DNA of 64,000 nt from Candidatus Heimdallarchaeum endolithica (GTDB taxonomy: Archaea > Asgardarchaeota > Heimdallarchaeia > Heimdallarchaeales > Heimdallarchaeaceae). Where the stretch lies: positions 1,504,571-1,568,570 of the forward strand of contig CP084167.1 in the NCBI GenBank assembly GCA_021513715.1. Direction: 5' to 3'. A program made the translations under genes and the position numbers. Numbering within the stretch: the first letter of the stretch is position 1; every line of letters starts with the position of its first letter. This document shows positions 45,507 to 54,400 of the stretch, in pieces. The notes under the pieces are model-generated. The model saw only the letters and a list, made by a program, of their open reading frames with translations. It was not told where the DNA came from and did not search any database.

Positions 45507-47078
45507 TTAAATAATCTTTGAGTTAACATTACTATTTATTTCAGTTCCTGGGAATATTCCTAATATCCTTCTAAAATTAGAGGGTATAAAAACTTCAGAT
45601 ACCACAATTGCTCCATCTGAAGAAATATCTATTATATTGAAGCTATTTTCACTACTTGCTGTCTTTTGAGATGAAAAAGTATTGCAATTCACAAATACTG
45701 TTTTTTCTACTCTAGTACAAAAAGCTTTACCCAAATGTCCAGACAAAACTAAATTCACATTAGTGTCAACTAATAACCTCAACACATCTCCAGCATCTTC
45801 TAATGCAGAAGTCTCTCTAGTACCAGGAATAGGAACAAGATGATGGTGCATTACAACACTATTAAATTGCTTACTTTTTTCCTTCTTAGTTTGATGTACA
45901 TAACGATGTAACTTTAATTGTGTTCTTCTTCCAACCACTCCAATATCTGTTCCAGCCTCAGAAGTGTTGAGAATATAAAAATTAGAATTCTCTTTCTCGA
46001 TCAAATGCTCAATATCAAAATATTTGTTTAGGAGAGATTCTCCATACCCTCTTAAATCTCTTGGACCAGGACAAAAAATAAATTTCTCTTTATATTTCAG
46101 AAAATGTTCTATTGCTTGTTCATACTCGTCAGAATATCCACTATATGTTAAATTTCCATTATGGATTATTACATCAGGGTTAGTTTCATCTATTAGTTTC
46201 ATTCCTTTTTTAAAATACTCAAATTGTTTATTCCAAGAAGAACCAAAATCAGTACCAGATAATTGAACAATACGCAACCATTTTCCTCCAGAGGAATTAA
46301 CCATACGAAAACTTCTTGTTATGGTTTTAATCTCTTCATGGAGAGCATTTCCTTTAGTGTTTATTGTTTTAATTTTCACATCTTTTTGAGGTCTTATTTC
46401 AACTAAGTTAAATGAATGAGGTTCTCCACTTCTTGTTTTATAACTCGAAATTGATCCAGAAGAAATAATGATAGTATCTTCCACTTTGTATACGTTAGGA
46501 TGGTGTTTATGACCTGTAAAAACTGCATCTACACCATAATCAAGTAAAATTGAAAGCATTTCCCCAGAATCCACTGCATTAGACCTTTCTCTTCCTACTT
46601 TAGGAATTGGTAGAAGATGATGATGGAAAGACACTATCTTTATTCTATCCTCGCCAAATTTTCTAAGTATTTTTTTGGCAAAATCAAAAGCCTTCCTTCC
46701 AAAACGCCCACTATCCCTATCTGGAACACAAGAGTCTAATCCAATAAAAAGAACTTTTTCATCAACATCAAAAAAATCTCTTTCTCCCACCATTTTTTCC
46801 CAAACTTCAAAACCACCAGAACGACTATCGTGGTTTCCAATGATCCAGTGAATCTTAGGAAGTTTAATTAGTTCTCGCAACTTGTTTGCAAACACATAGT
46901 CTTCAAATAACCCATCTTGAGTTAAGTCTCCAGAAAAAACTCCAAAGTCAACTTTCAATCTATTTGCCAACGAATTAATTTCATTGACAGCTGCAAAATA
47001 TTCAGAAGAGACAAATTGTGGTCTAGAAGTTATGTGAGTGTCACCAAAGTGGATTATCCTAACAGCAGAATCACGCAT
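45507..47078 (-). CDS. Tandem metallophosphoesterase with degenerate second domain
   Basis: 523 residues made of two calcineurin-like halves. The first (about 1-240) has every metal motif: 'FGDTHITSR', 'FSGDLTQDG', 'IGNHDSRSG', 'SFHHHLLPIP' and 'TGHKHHPNVY'. The second (about 260-510) keeps the fold and 'VMHHHLVPIP' but has 'LSGTDFGSS', 'HNGNLTYSG', 'PGPRDLRG' and 'SGHLGKAF' at the equivalent places, losing most metal ligands. It is probably one active and one regulatory domain from an internal duplication. The substrate is unknown; no signal peptide. Confidence 0.87.
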   Translation of the reverse strand: MRDSAVRIIHFGDTHITSRPQFVSSEYFAAVNEINSLANRLKVDFGVFSGDLTQDGLFEDYVFANKLRELIKLPKIHWIIGNHDSRSGGFEVWEKMVGERDFFDVDEKVLFIGLDSCVPDRDSGRFGRKAFDFAKKILRKFGEDRIKIVSFHHHLLPIPKVGRERSNAVDSGEMLSILLDYGVDAVFTGHKHHPNVYKVEDTIIISSGSISSYKTRSGEPHSFNLVEIRPQKDVKIKTINTKGNALHEEIKTITRSFRMVNSSGGKWLRIVQLSGTDFGSSWNKQFEYFKKGMKLIDETNPDVIIHNGNLTYSGYSDEYEQAIEHFLKYKEKFIFCPGPRDLRGYGESLLNKYFDIEHLIEKENSNFYILNTSEAGTDIGVVGRRTQLKLHRYVHQTKKEKSKQFNSVVMHHHLVPIPGTRETSALEDAGDVLRLLVDTNVNLVLSGHLGKAFCTRVEKTVFVNCNTFSSQKTASSENSFNIIDISSDGAIVVSEVFIPSNFRRILGIFPGTEINSNVNSKII

Positions 47079-47144
47079 TGTGACAAGTATTAGTAAATAG
47101 ATAAAAAACCTTTTTCTAAAAAATTCAAAATGAAGATTTAAATT

Positions 47145-47531
47145 TTAAACAACAAGTAAATTCAGTGGGTTTAACATCCCTATTATTTTTTCTCCATCTT
47201 TAACTATTAAGTGGTTAATACGCTTTTCTTTCATTTTAACAAGAGCTACTGAAATTGTTTCTCTTGAAGAGATTGAAATTAAAGGACTAGTCATAATTTC
47301 TTTAATCTTTGTTTTACCAAAATCTAGTTTCTTGAATAGAGCTTTTACAATGTCCTTAGTTGTAATAATTCCTGCTGGTTCATTGTTTACTGTTACAAGA
47401 ACAGAACCTACATCAAAATCAGCGATTATTTTAACAGCATCATTCAGATTCTTTTCTCCCTCAATAAATAATACACCTTTGGTCATAACACTTGTAACAG
47501 GTTCTTCATAAATTGGTTCTCGCAGAGTCAT
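47145..47531 (-). CDS. CBS-domain pair protein
   Basis: 128 residues forming a single Bateman module: CBS1 'VTSVMTKGVLFIEGEKNLND...' with 'PAGIITTKDIVKAL', CBS2 'IKEIMTSPLISISSRETI...' with 'IIGMLNPLNLL'. Such modules bind adenosine nucleotides and act as sensors. No fused catalytic domain is present. It is 66 bases upstream of the tandem phosphoesterase on the same strand, so the two may be co-transcribed. Confidence 0.9.
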   Translation of the reverse strand: MTLREPIYEEPVTSVMTKGVLFIEGEKNLNDAVKIIADFDVGSVLVTVNNEPAGIITTKDIVKALFKKLDFGKTKIKEIMTSPLISISSRETISVALVKMKEKRINHLIVKDGEKIIGMLNPLNLLVV

Positions 47532-47682
47532 TATTCTCAGGATAAGATTGTTTTTGATTTTTTAATGTTTTTGGGAGGAATAAACGAAAAGAAAAAGAAA
47601 AAAAGAAAAAATTCGATACGAAAAACTAATATGTAGAATTATTATAATAATAGAATCGAGAGAACTAGGAGTAGGAAAAAAG

Positions 47683-48129
47683 TTGTATACCGACAGTCAA
47701 GAGATATTTCATTTAGCGACACAATTACAAAGGATAAATTACTTAGGGCATGTACAGACTTTTCAAATAGAATTTGACCTTTTAGAAGAAGAAATGAAAA
47801 AGAAACTTTTAGATGTGTTTAATGATTCTACAGGTATTGGTCAATTTAAATCAGATATGATTATAATAGAGCAAGTAGGAGAAAGAGATTTCCTTAAAAC
47901 TGTTGAAACATTTCAATATTTAGCTAAGGTCATGGGAGATTTGTCAGCTATAGATAGTATAACAGCCTTAGTAGAAATAAGCTACAAAAACGATGTTCAT
48001 TTTATTGTTGTTTCGTTTATTCCCCCTGATTCATTAGAACTAATAAGTACCAGTGAGAGTAAACTATACTTTGAGCTTTTAAACTATGTGAGAACAAAAT
48101 GGGCATTTTCAAAGACATTTATTAGATAA
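47683..48129 (+). CDS. Small protein of unknown function
   Basis: 148 residues from a TTG at 47683, with AGGAGTAGG about 10 bases upstream. It is mixed alpha/beta with alternating strands ('HVQTFQIEFDL', 'KSDMIIIEQV', 'SITALVEISYKN', 'VHFIVVSFIPP') and a closing helix. The strand-helix order is compatible with a longin/roadblock- or PAS-like fold but lacks the 'LDAG' segment of the family at 15.7-18.4 kb. It is convergent with the second APH-like gene. Confidence 0.6.
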   Translation: MYTDSQEIFHLATQLQRINYLGHVQTFQIEFDLLEEEMKKKLLDVFNDSTGIGQFKSDMIIIEQVGERDFLKTVETFQYLAKVMGDLSAIDSITALVEISYKNDVHFIVVSFIPPDSLELISTSESKLYFELLNYVRTKWAFSKTFIR

Positions 48130-48144
48130 TATTTTTTAGTTTCA

Positions 48145-49230
48145 TTATGCAAATGGTCTTTCTCTCAATAATGCTCGAAGTAGTTCTAAATTTGTTTGTA
48201 TTTTAGAAGAATCAATTGACAATTTTTCATTTTTTATTGCATCGATTATATCATACAGTATATATGTGGCTACATGAAAATCTATTGTATAACCATCTGG
48301 ATACATTGATTGGAGATCTTGCTCTACTCCAATTTCTTTAAGAGTTTTATCGTATTCATATATAAATTTCATAATTTTATTTTTAATTGAAATAAAAGAT
48401 TTATTATTTTTATATTCAGTCAAAACATCAAGAGCAAAATAAGCACCAATATCTTCACATCTATCCCTATTTGCTTCTATAAACTCTGAATTAAAAACGT
48501 AAACTTTTACTTTTTCACAATTTTGTGTAGTTAAACTAGAATGATCTGAAGATGAATCAACAACCATTTTTAAGTTAGATTTATGAAAATCACCATGAAT
48601 AACAGCAGAACCTTTAGATATTTTTAAAATAGCTAATGAAGGAACGAGAAGATTAATCAATTCTTGTTCTAAAGATTCATTGTTTAGCAAGGAAATCAAA
48701 AAAAGTATGACAGTTTTATAGGGTTCAATATCAATCTCTTTTGATCCTACACCATGAATTAAGGCCAATGTTCTTGCTGCAAATTTAAGTGAATCATCTT
48801 CTGAGATATTACTTTTTGCATCAACTCCTAAACCAGCTTCATAAATAATGCACTTGTTTTTTGCACTCTTATAAATAATAGGAGGAACCAAAACACATGG
48901 ATAACTTTTCAATGAAGAGGATAGAATCTCATAATTACTAATTTCTTTAATATAAGCTTCTTCATCCTTGCTGAATTTTACTATTAGAGAAACGACGTGT
49001 TTACCTATTTCAGTTTCCAAATTATAAGTGACAAAATGTGTTTTTGAACGAGATGAATGGAAATCCTGAGAAGTAACATCAATAATGGATATTTCATTAG
49101 GAGTAATGTTAGTTTCTTTTTCGATAGATTGTTTGAAATATTCTTTTAGACTCTCTCCAATAATAGTTAGTATTCTTCTTAATTTTTCGAAATTTTTTTC
49201 ATTGTTTGGAGAGTTATTTACTTTTTGCAT
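48145..49230 (-). CDS. APH-like kinase paralogue with altered catalytic site
   Basis: 361 residues, related along its length to the gene at 13096-14133. The catalytic loop is 'VIHGDFHKSNLKM' (complete HGDxHxxN, unlike its paralogue). The metal-binding segment reads 'KVYVFNSEFIEANRDRCEDIG', with Asn where the paralogue has the Asp of 'LIDPTF'. A 'MYPDGYTIDF' segment near the end is shared. Each copy therefore lacks a different conserved residue. The substrate is unknown. Confidence 0.75.
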   Translation of the reverse strand: MQKVNNSPNNEKNFEKLRRILTIIGESLKEYFKQSIEKETNITPNEISIIDVTSQDFHSSRSKTHFVTYNLETEIGKHVVSLIVKFSKDEEAYIKEISNYEILSSSLKSYPCVLVPPIIYKSAKNKCIIYEAGLGVDAKSNISEDDSLKFAARTLALIHGVGSKEIDIEPYKTVILFLISLLNNESLEQELINLLVPSLAILKISKGSAVIHGDFHKSNLKMVVDSSSDHSSLTTQNCEKVKVYVFNSEFIEANRDRCEDIGAYFALDVLTEYKNNKSFISIKNKIMKFIYEYDKTLKEIGVEQDLQSMYPDGYTIDFHVATYILYDIIDAIKNEKLSIDSSKIQTNLELLRALLRERPFA

Positions 49231-49606
49231 TTAATTCAACTTATAAGTATAATTCAAACTTATAAAAGCTTTATGTGTTTACTTCACTAATTTCTTCTAC
49301 AAGAATAAAAAAGACAAAAGGTTAAAGCACGTTTTCCAAAAAAACTTTTCAGAAAAAAATAAAACTTTATTTATCAAAATAAATTAAAATACTAGTAAAA
49401 CTAATATATAATTGTAAATAGAATAAAGAGAGGAGTTAATCTTTTTCAGATAGGATTTAAATAGAATGATATACAGAATTGTTTTAATGAGTGATAATTA
49501 TCGAAAAATCGGAATAATATTTACTTTAATAGTCTTATTTAATGTAAATTTTACAAATCCAATAGAACAAAAAAATGCTTTAACAAATATAAGCAACAAT
49601 ATTTTC

Positions 49607-49614
49607 GACAATAT
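49607..49614. repeat. Left target-site duplication of the IS5-like element
   Basis: GACAATAT, repeated exactly at 50619-50626. Confidence 0.88.
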
Positions 49615-50618
49615 AAGCATGTCCAAAAATTCTTTTTCACCTACTAAACGGTCCGAAGGAGTAAAAGGTAGTTGTAACAGAGGAGAGAACTATAAAGCGT
49701 AGAGAGAATGGTGGAGGGTAAACGATCAAGGATTGGGGGAAGAGAGAGTTTAAGGAGACCAAAGACGTGTTCAATACTACTACGATACTCGGGATGATGA
49801 TTACGACGATACAGACCAGGGTAGAGACGATGAGCTTGAACTATTGGTCCGAGGGGAGGAGGAGAGGGATAACGAGCATTACTTTTTGGGGGAATAACAG
49901 GAAAAAAGGAATGTTGGCTAAGAAGTCCAACGATATTTTCTGTCCAGTAGGCACAGTCTCCATAAAATCGCAAGAAAGGTCTCAAGAGTGCAGAAGGAAG
50001 TTTCTGCCAGAGTAAACCGAAGACTTTACTATCGTGAGTGTTACTAGCAGAATGAGCGAGAGAGACTATAGCTCGAGAGGGTAAACCAACTATAAGGTGT
50101 ATCTTCCAGAAAAGTTTAGAGGTTTTCTTTAGTGTCCCTCTTGACCATTTGAGAAAACGCCAAACAGAAGCTTGACGGATTTTAAACCCTGAACTATCCA
50201 CTGCCATAGCTTTCAAGCCTTTTTTCCTCACTATTTCCCTACCTAACTCTATTATCCACTGCTCTAAGATTTTACTTTCTGTCGCTCTCCACACTGCATG
50301 AAAAGTAGATTTAGAAGGAATCTTCTTCATCCACCCCTCTTCTATCAAAAAATCGCATAAAGACAACTTTTCCTCTAACTTCCTCCAAGCTATCCCTTCT
50401 ATTCTAGCAATGATTGCTAAAGCCAGTATCACCCATCTTTCTGCTATTCTCTTTCTCCCTCTCTTGCTTTCTCTCGGTTCCTCTTTCACCAGTTTCTTAA
50501 GGAAAGGTTCATTAATGATTATGAATTCTCTTGCTTTGTGGGGGTCTATGATCTGAAAGAAATTCATACTTCCGACATAAACCCCCACATTAATAAAAAT
50601 TAATTTTTGGACATGCTT
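49615..50618 (-). mobile_element. IS5-like insertion sequence
   Basis: A complete 1,004-bp element with perfect 17-bp terminal inverted repeats (AAGCATGTCCAAAAATT at 49615-49631; its complement at 50602-50618). It is flanked by 8-bp direct repeats, the duplication length of the ISH1-type branch of IS5. One transposase is encoded on the minus strand. It interrupts the plus-strand surface-protein gene just after the signal peptide. Confidence 0.92.
49644..50588 (-). CDS. IS5-family-like DDE transposase
   Basis: 314 residues. The N-terminus has a helical DUF4096-like region ('WVILALAIIARIEGIAWRKLEE'). The DDE core shows 'MAVDSSGFKI' (first Asp), 'FYGDCAYWTENIV' (second Asp) and 'EYRSSIEHVFGLLK' (Glu with the YxxR-like spacing). 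The tail has hydrophobic helices. The frame is intact. The start could be the Met at 'MNFFQI', seven codons in. Confidence 0.88.
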   Translation of the reverse strand: MGVYVGSMNFFQIIDPHKAREFIIINEPFLKKLVKEEPRESKRGRKRIAERWVILALAIIARIEGIAWRKLEEKLSLCDFLIEEGWMKKIPSKSTFHAVWRATESKILEQWIIELGREIVRKKGLKAMAVDSSGFKIRQASVWRFLKWSRGTLKKTSKLFWKIHLIVGLPSRAIVSLAHSASNTHDSKVFGLLWQKLPSALLRPFLRFYGDCAYWTENIVGLLSQHSFFPVIPPKSNARYPSPPPLGPIVQAHRLYPGLYRRNHHPEYRSSIEHVFGLLKLSLPPILDRLPSTILSTLYSSLLCYNYLLLLRTV

Positions 50619-50626
50619 GACAATAT
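50619..50626. repeat. Right target-site duplication of the IS5-like element
   Basis: GACAATAT, matching 49607-49614. Confidence 0.88.
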
Positions 50627-51479
50627 AGACAAAAGTAATTCAACAAATAAAATTCAAGAACCAAATAGTATAGAAGAAATAGGTATAAAACAAGAAGTAA
50701 GACCAGAAGAAAAAGGAACGTCTTATACTGCAATAACTTCAACTAAAGGAGCAGGAAGTATCAAAATATTAGAGATGACCTAAAATATTCAGAAAGTCAC
50801 TCTTTAAGTTTAAAAACTACACATACGAACTCAATCGATAATTATTTTATTGGAGATCAATATTCTGTTAGTGATATTGGATACAGTCAAGATTCTATAG
50901 ACTATCAAATAAACTCTATGACACCTATAACTGACTTTTATGAAATAGAAGCTCACCCTGATTATAACAATTATAAAAAGCTGAGCTTGGATGATAATAG
51001 ATTATACGCTCAAGGTTTTGAAATAAAATGGGATTATGCTAATTTTACGCGAGCAGGTATATATTTATATAAAGATGGAGCAGCGCCGAGTAGTGATAAT
51101 ATTAGTATTTATATAGTTCCTGAAGGTTCAGATAGTAAACCCAATATCACCAATATTCTCACAAGCACTGGAAATATATCAATCAATGCGCTACCTAGCG
51201 CAACTTTTTCATGTTCTCAGTTAGTTAGATTACCTATATATGATTTTACAGATATTACTCTTAGCAAAAGAAAATACTATGCTGTTGTTGATTTAGTTGA
51301 AACAAGTGATAGCGAAAGTATACATGCAGTTTGGTATGCTAATGATATAAACGCTGGAGGTTACCCAACTTACAGAAGTGTCGAAAATACACAAGGTACT
51401 GTTGTCTGGTATTCGTACAGTTCTGCTTTTGATTTCACTCTCGAAGTAGAGCTTACCCATCAATTCGTCAGGACAAGTA

Positions 51480-54400
51480 TTGGAGATTACAGACCCAAAA
51501 ACTATTGATTTAAGTGACAACGGAATAAGAATAAATAGTACAAATGAAAAAATTACTGGAAATTTTGTTGGTACATATAAAATTACATCAAATACATCAG
51601 TTTCACTTGATATGAATACATATTACAACTTTTATGATTCATATACTGCAGTTTCATCATTTGAAGCTTCAAACTCTTCTTTTAATTCACATTCAATAAA
51701 CTGGGAAATAACATGGAGTTCAAATTCTATTGATACTACATATACTTTAACTTCTAGAATTCAATCATTAGTTGTTCGAGATGATTGGAATGATTCTTTC
51801 AACTGGTTATATAATGGTACTTCTTCTTTCTCTTCTTCACGAGTTGGTAATAAATATACATGTACTATTGGTACAAATACAAGTGCCGGGGATTGGAAAA
51901 TAACAACTACATCACCCAATCACATATATTCAGTATCATTAAGTGAAGATGGAATAGAAACAGATAGATTTTATTTAGGAAATTGGTCAACTGATCAAAC
52001 CAATGTTTATGGACATAATGGTTCTCAAGTTGATTTTGAGACTGTAATAAGCGGAAACAATGGTTCAGTTTATAATGAAACAACAGGAACACTAAATATC
52101 ACCTTATTTGATCCTAATGGAAATGTTCTACCGAACAAAGGCAACTTAACAACAATTGATCCAAAATATATTTTCAACGATGTAACAGCCTATACAAAAG
52201 CAGGGTTAGGTTTTTCTAGTCCAGGATTAGTTAAAGATAACATTATTATTGACCCTTCAAATGGAACTGACCTTCCTGGCTTTTGGACAGCAGTTGTATT
52301 TTGGAATAATGGAACAGAAGTAGGATTTTATACAAAAAGAATTATTGTCCAATCTCAAACATTTTTCACAGCAGAATGGGAGACAGAACCATCTTCTGGT
52401 GTTTGGACAAATAGTAATATTGCAAGGAAAAGTGGAGATACAATAAGAATTAACACAACATTTTACAATATTTCAGAACCATTTTTCAGCGGTTTAGGAA
52501 CCCCCATACCTGATGCTAGGGTCACTTACACTACAGAGTGGGGTAGTTCTGATAATTTAACGGATTATCACCCCATTTACAATGGAACAATATCTGTTTC
52601 CACAGGAGTGGGTGTATATTTAATTAGCCTTGTTGCAACAGGAGCTTTTGTTGAAAATCAAACAAATAATTTTACTGTAAGTGTTTTCTACGAATCAAAT
52701 ATTGATCCAGATTACTTATCTTACACAACCAATTATACTAATGATGCTATCTTTAAATTTGATTTCCAGGATGTTACAGGTTCTACATCTATGTTACCTG
52801 ATGATTTAATTGTAAGAATAAATGGGTCTGTGTTAAACCCAAGTTTCTACTCATATGCTGATAATGGAGGAAAAGTTAAAGTTACAATAAATACTAGTTC
52901 TGCTAGTTTGAATCCAGGCTACTGGGAAGTGGAAGTAGAAGCCTATAAACTTAATTTTAGAAAAAGTTATAGTCAACAGAATGCAACACAACTTTTTGAT
53001 CTAACAATTACTGATAATCCTACAGATATTATTGTTGACTCTGCTGATTCAGAAGTTTATGTTTATTATAATGCCAGCATTGATTTTCGATATAGAGACT
53101 TAAACCATTCAGTCGACCTTTATGGTACTACTTACTTGGTCTACTCCAACGCTTCCAATGTTGATATTTCTGTTAGTGAATCTTCAGGAGTATATCATAT
53201 TGATTTACAGAACAACAATTATTCTGTAACTGTAATTGGAATCTTTGTCAATATTTCCAAACTAGGATATGAAAGTCAAGAAAAGATTTTACTTGTAGAA
53301 TTAAACGTAAAAACTAACCCAACAGAAGCCACTGTTGAGACTGCTCCAACTGACTGTTACATAGGTTATAACTCTTCAATAGAGATACTTTATAATGATA
53401 CTGTTCATGATACTGGAATAGAAAGTGCAGTAGTTACAAACGTAGAAGTTAATGCTACATCACCAATTGACTGGTGGGTTGAGGAACTAGGAAGTAGAAA
53501 GTATAACATTACTTTTCTTAACACTAATTCATCAGTTTCAGCTCTAAATATTACTATAACAGTATCAAAAGATGGTTACGTTCTAGCTAAGACATGGGTA
53601 ATTATTAATCGGGCAGATATTCCAACACATTATGAATATTATACTTCTCCTCCAGAAAATATTACTTATTTAGAGACAGAAACTTTCAAAATATTCTACT
53701 GGGATGATATCTCAACAATTAAAATAAATAACTCTCAGTTATTATTCAGCGGAAATTTGACATCTGTTGCGCTTACTTCCTTCACTGTTTACTCTAATGG
53801 AACATATTTTATAACAATCTCCGACCTTACTGCTTTTGGCAAATATCAATTAGTAGTGTTATTAACTTTAGATGGTTACGTTGACCAAAGCTTCTCTCTG
53901 AGCATTTTACTTTTAAAGAGAGAAACAACATTGAGTTCAACTACAGGAACAAACCTACAGATTTACGCAATTGACACCTTAGACCTATTTTTAGAATACA
54001 AAGACAAAGATACTGATACAGCAATAGAAGCAGATGATAACCAAATTTCTTTTGCTCAAGGAACAGGAAATGAAACTTTAACCCTCAGTTTTTACTTTGA
54101 ATCAATAAGTTACAATGGTTACACAGTCACTCTTCATTCTTTCACTTTTGACCCTAATGAAGATACTGCAGCGGGATATGTCTTTGTTTTTAACATAACA
54201 CTTTCTAAATTCGGATATTCTAACAATTCAATTGTCATTTATTTAAGAGTTAATATTAATCCTTCTGACATTCAGTGTGTAGAGGACAGTATAGTTATTG
54301 ATTCATCACAACAAGCATCATTTACAATTTTTTATATTGATACTGTTTCTAATAAAAACATTACTGGCGCATTCATTAACGTTTTTCAGTTAAATGGTTC

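Larger units (their letters stand above)
49466..51508 (+). pseudogene. Signal-peptide end of the giant surface protein, split by IS and frameshift
   Basis: The frame from 49466 (or ATG 49487) encodes a signal-peptide-like start ('KIGIIFTLIVLFNVNF') and is cut at 49614 by the IS. Removing the IS and one 8-bp duplicate restores the frame at 50627 (continuing DKSNSTNK...). That frame stops at 50781. The next frame (open from about 50747 to 51508) continues with a beta-rich domain ending 'LEVELTHQF'. It must then shift back between about 51450 and 51508 to join the 51480-56072 frame. The shifts compensate, so the ancestral protein would have had about 1,864 residues. Confidence 0.8.

Noticed and set aside
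49644..50588. Transposase open frame as a domesticated gene
   Set aside because: Perfect inverted repeats and target duplication show an ordinary, recent insertion sequence.
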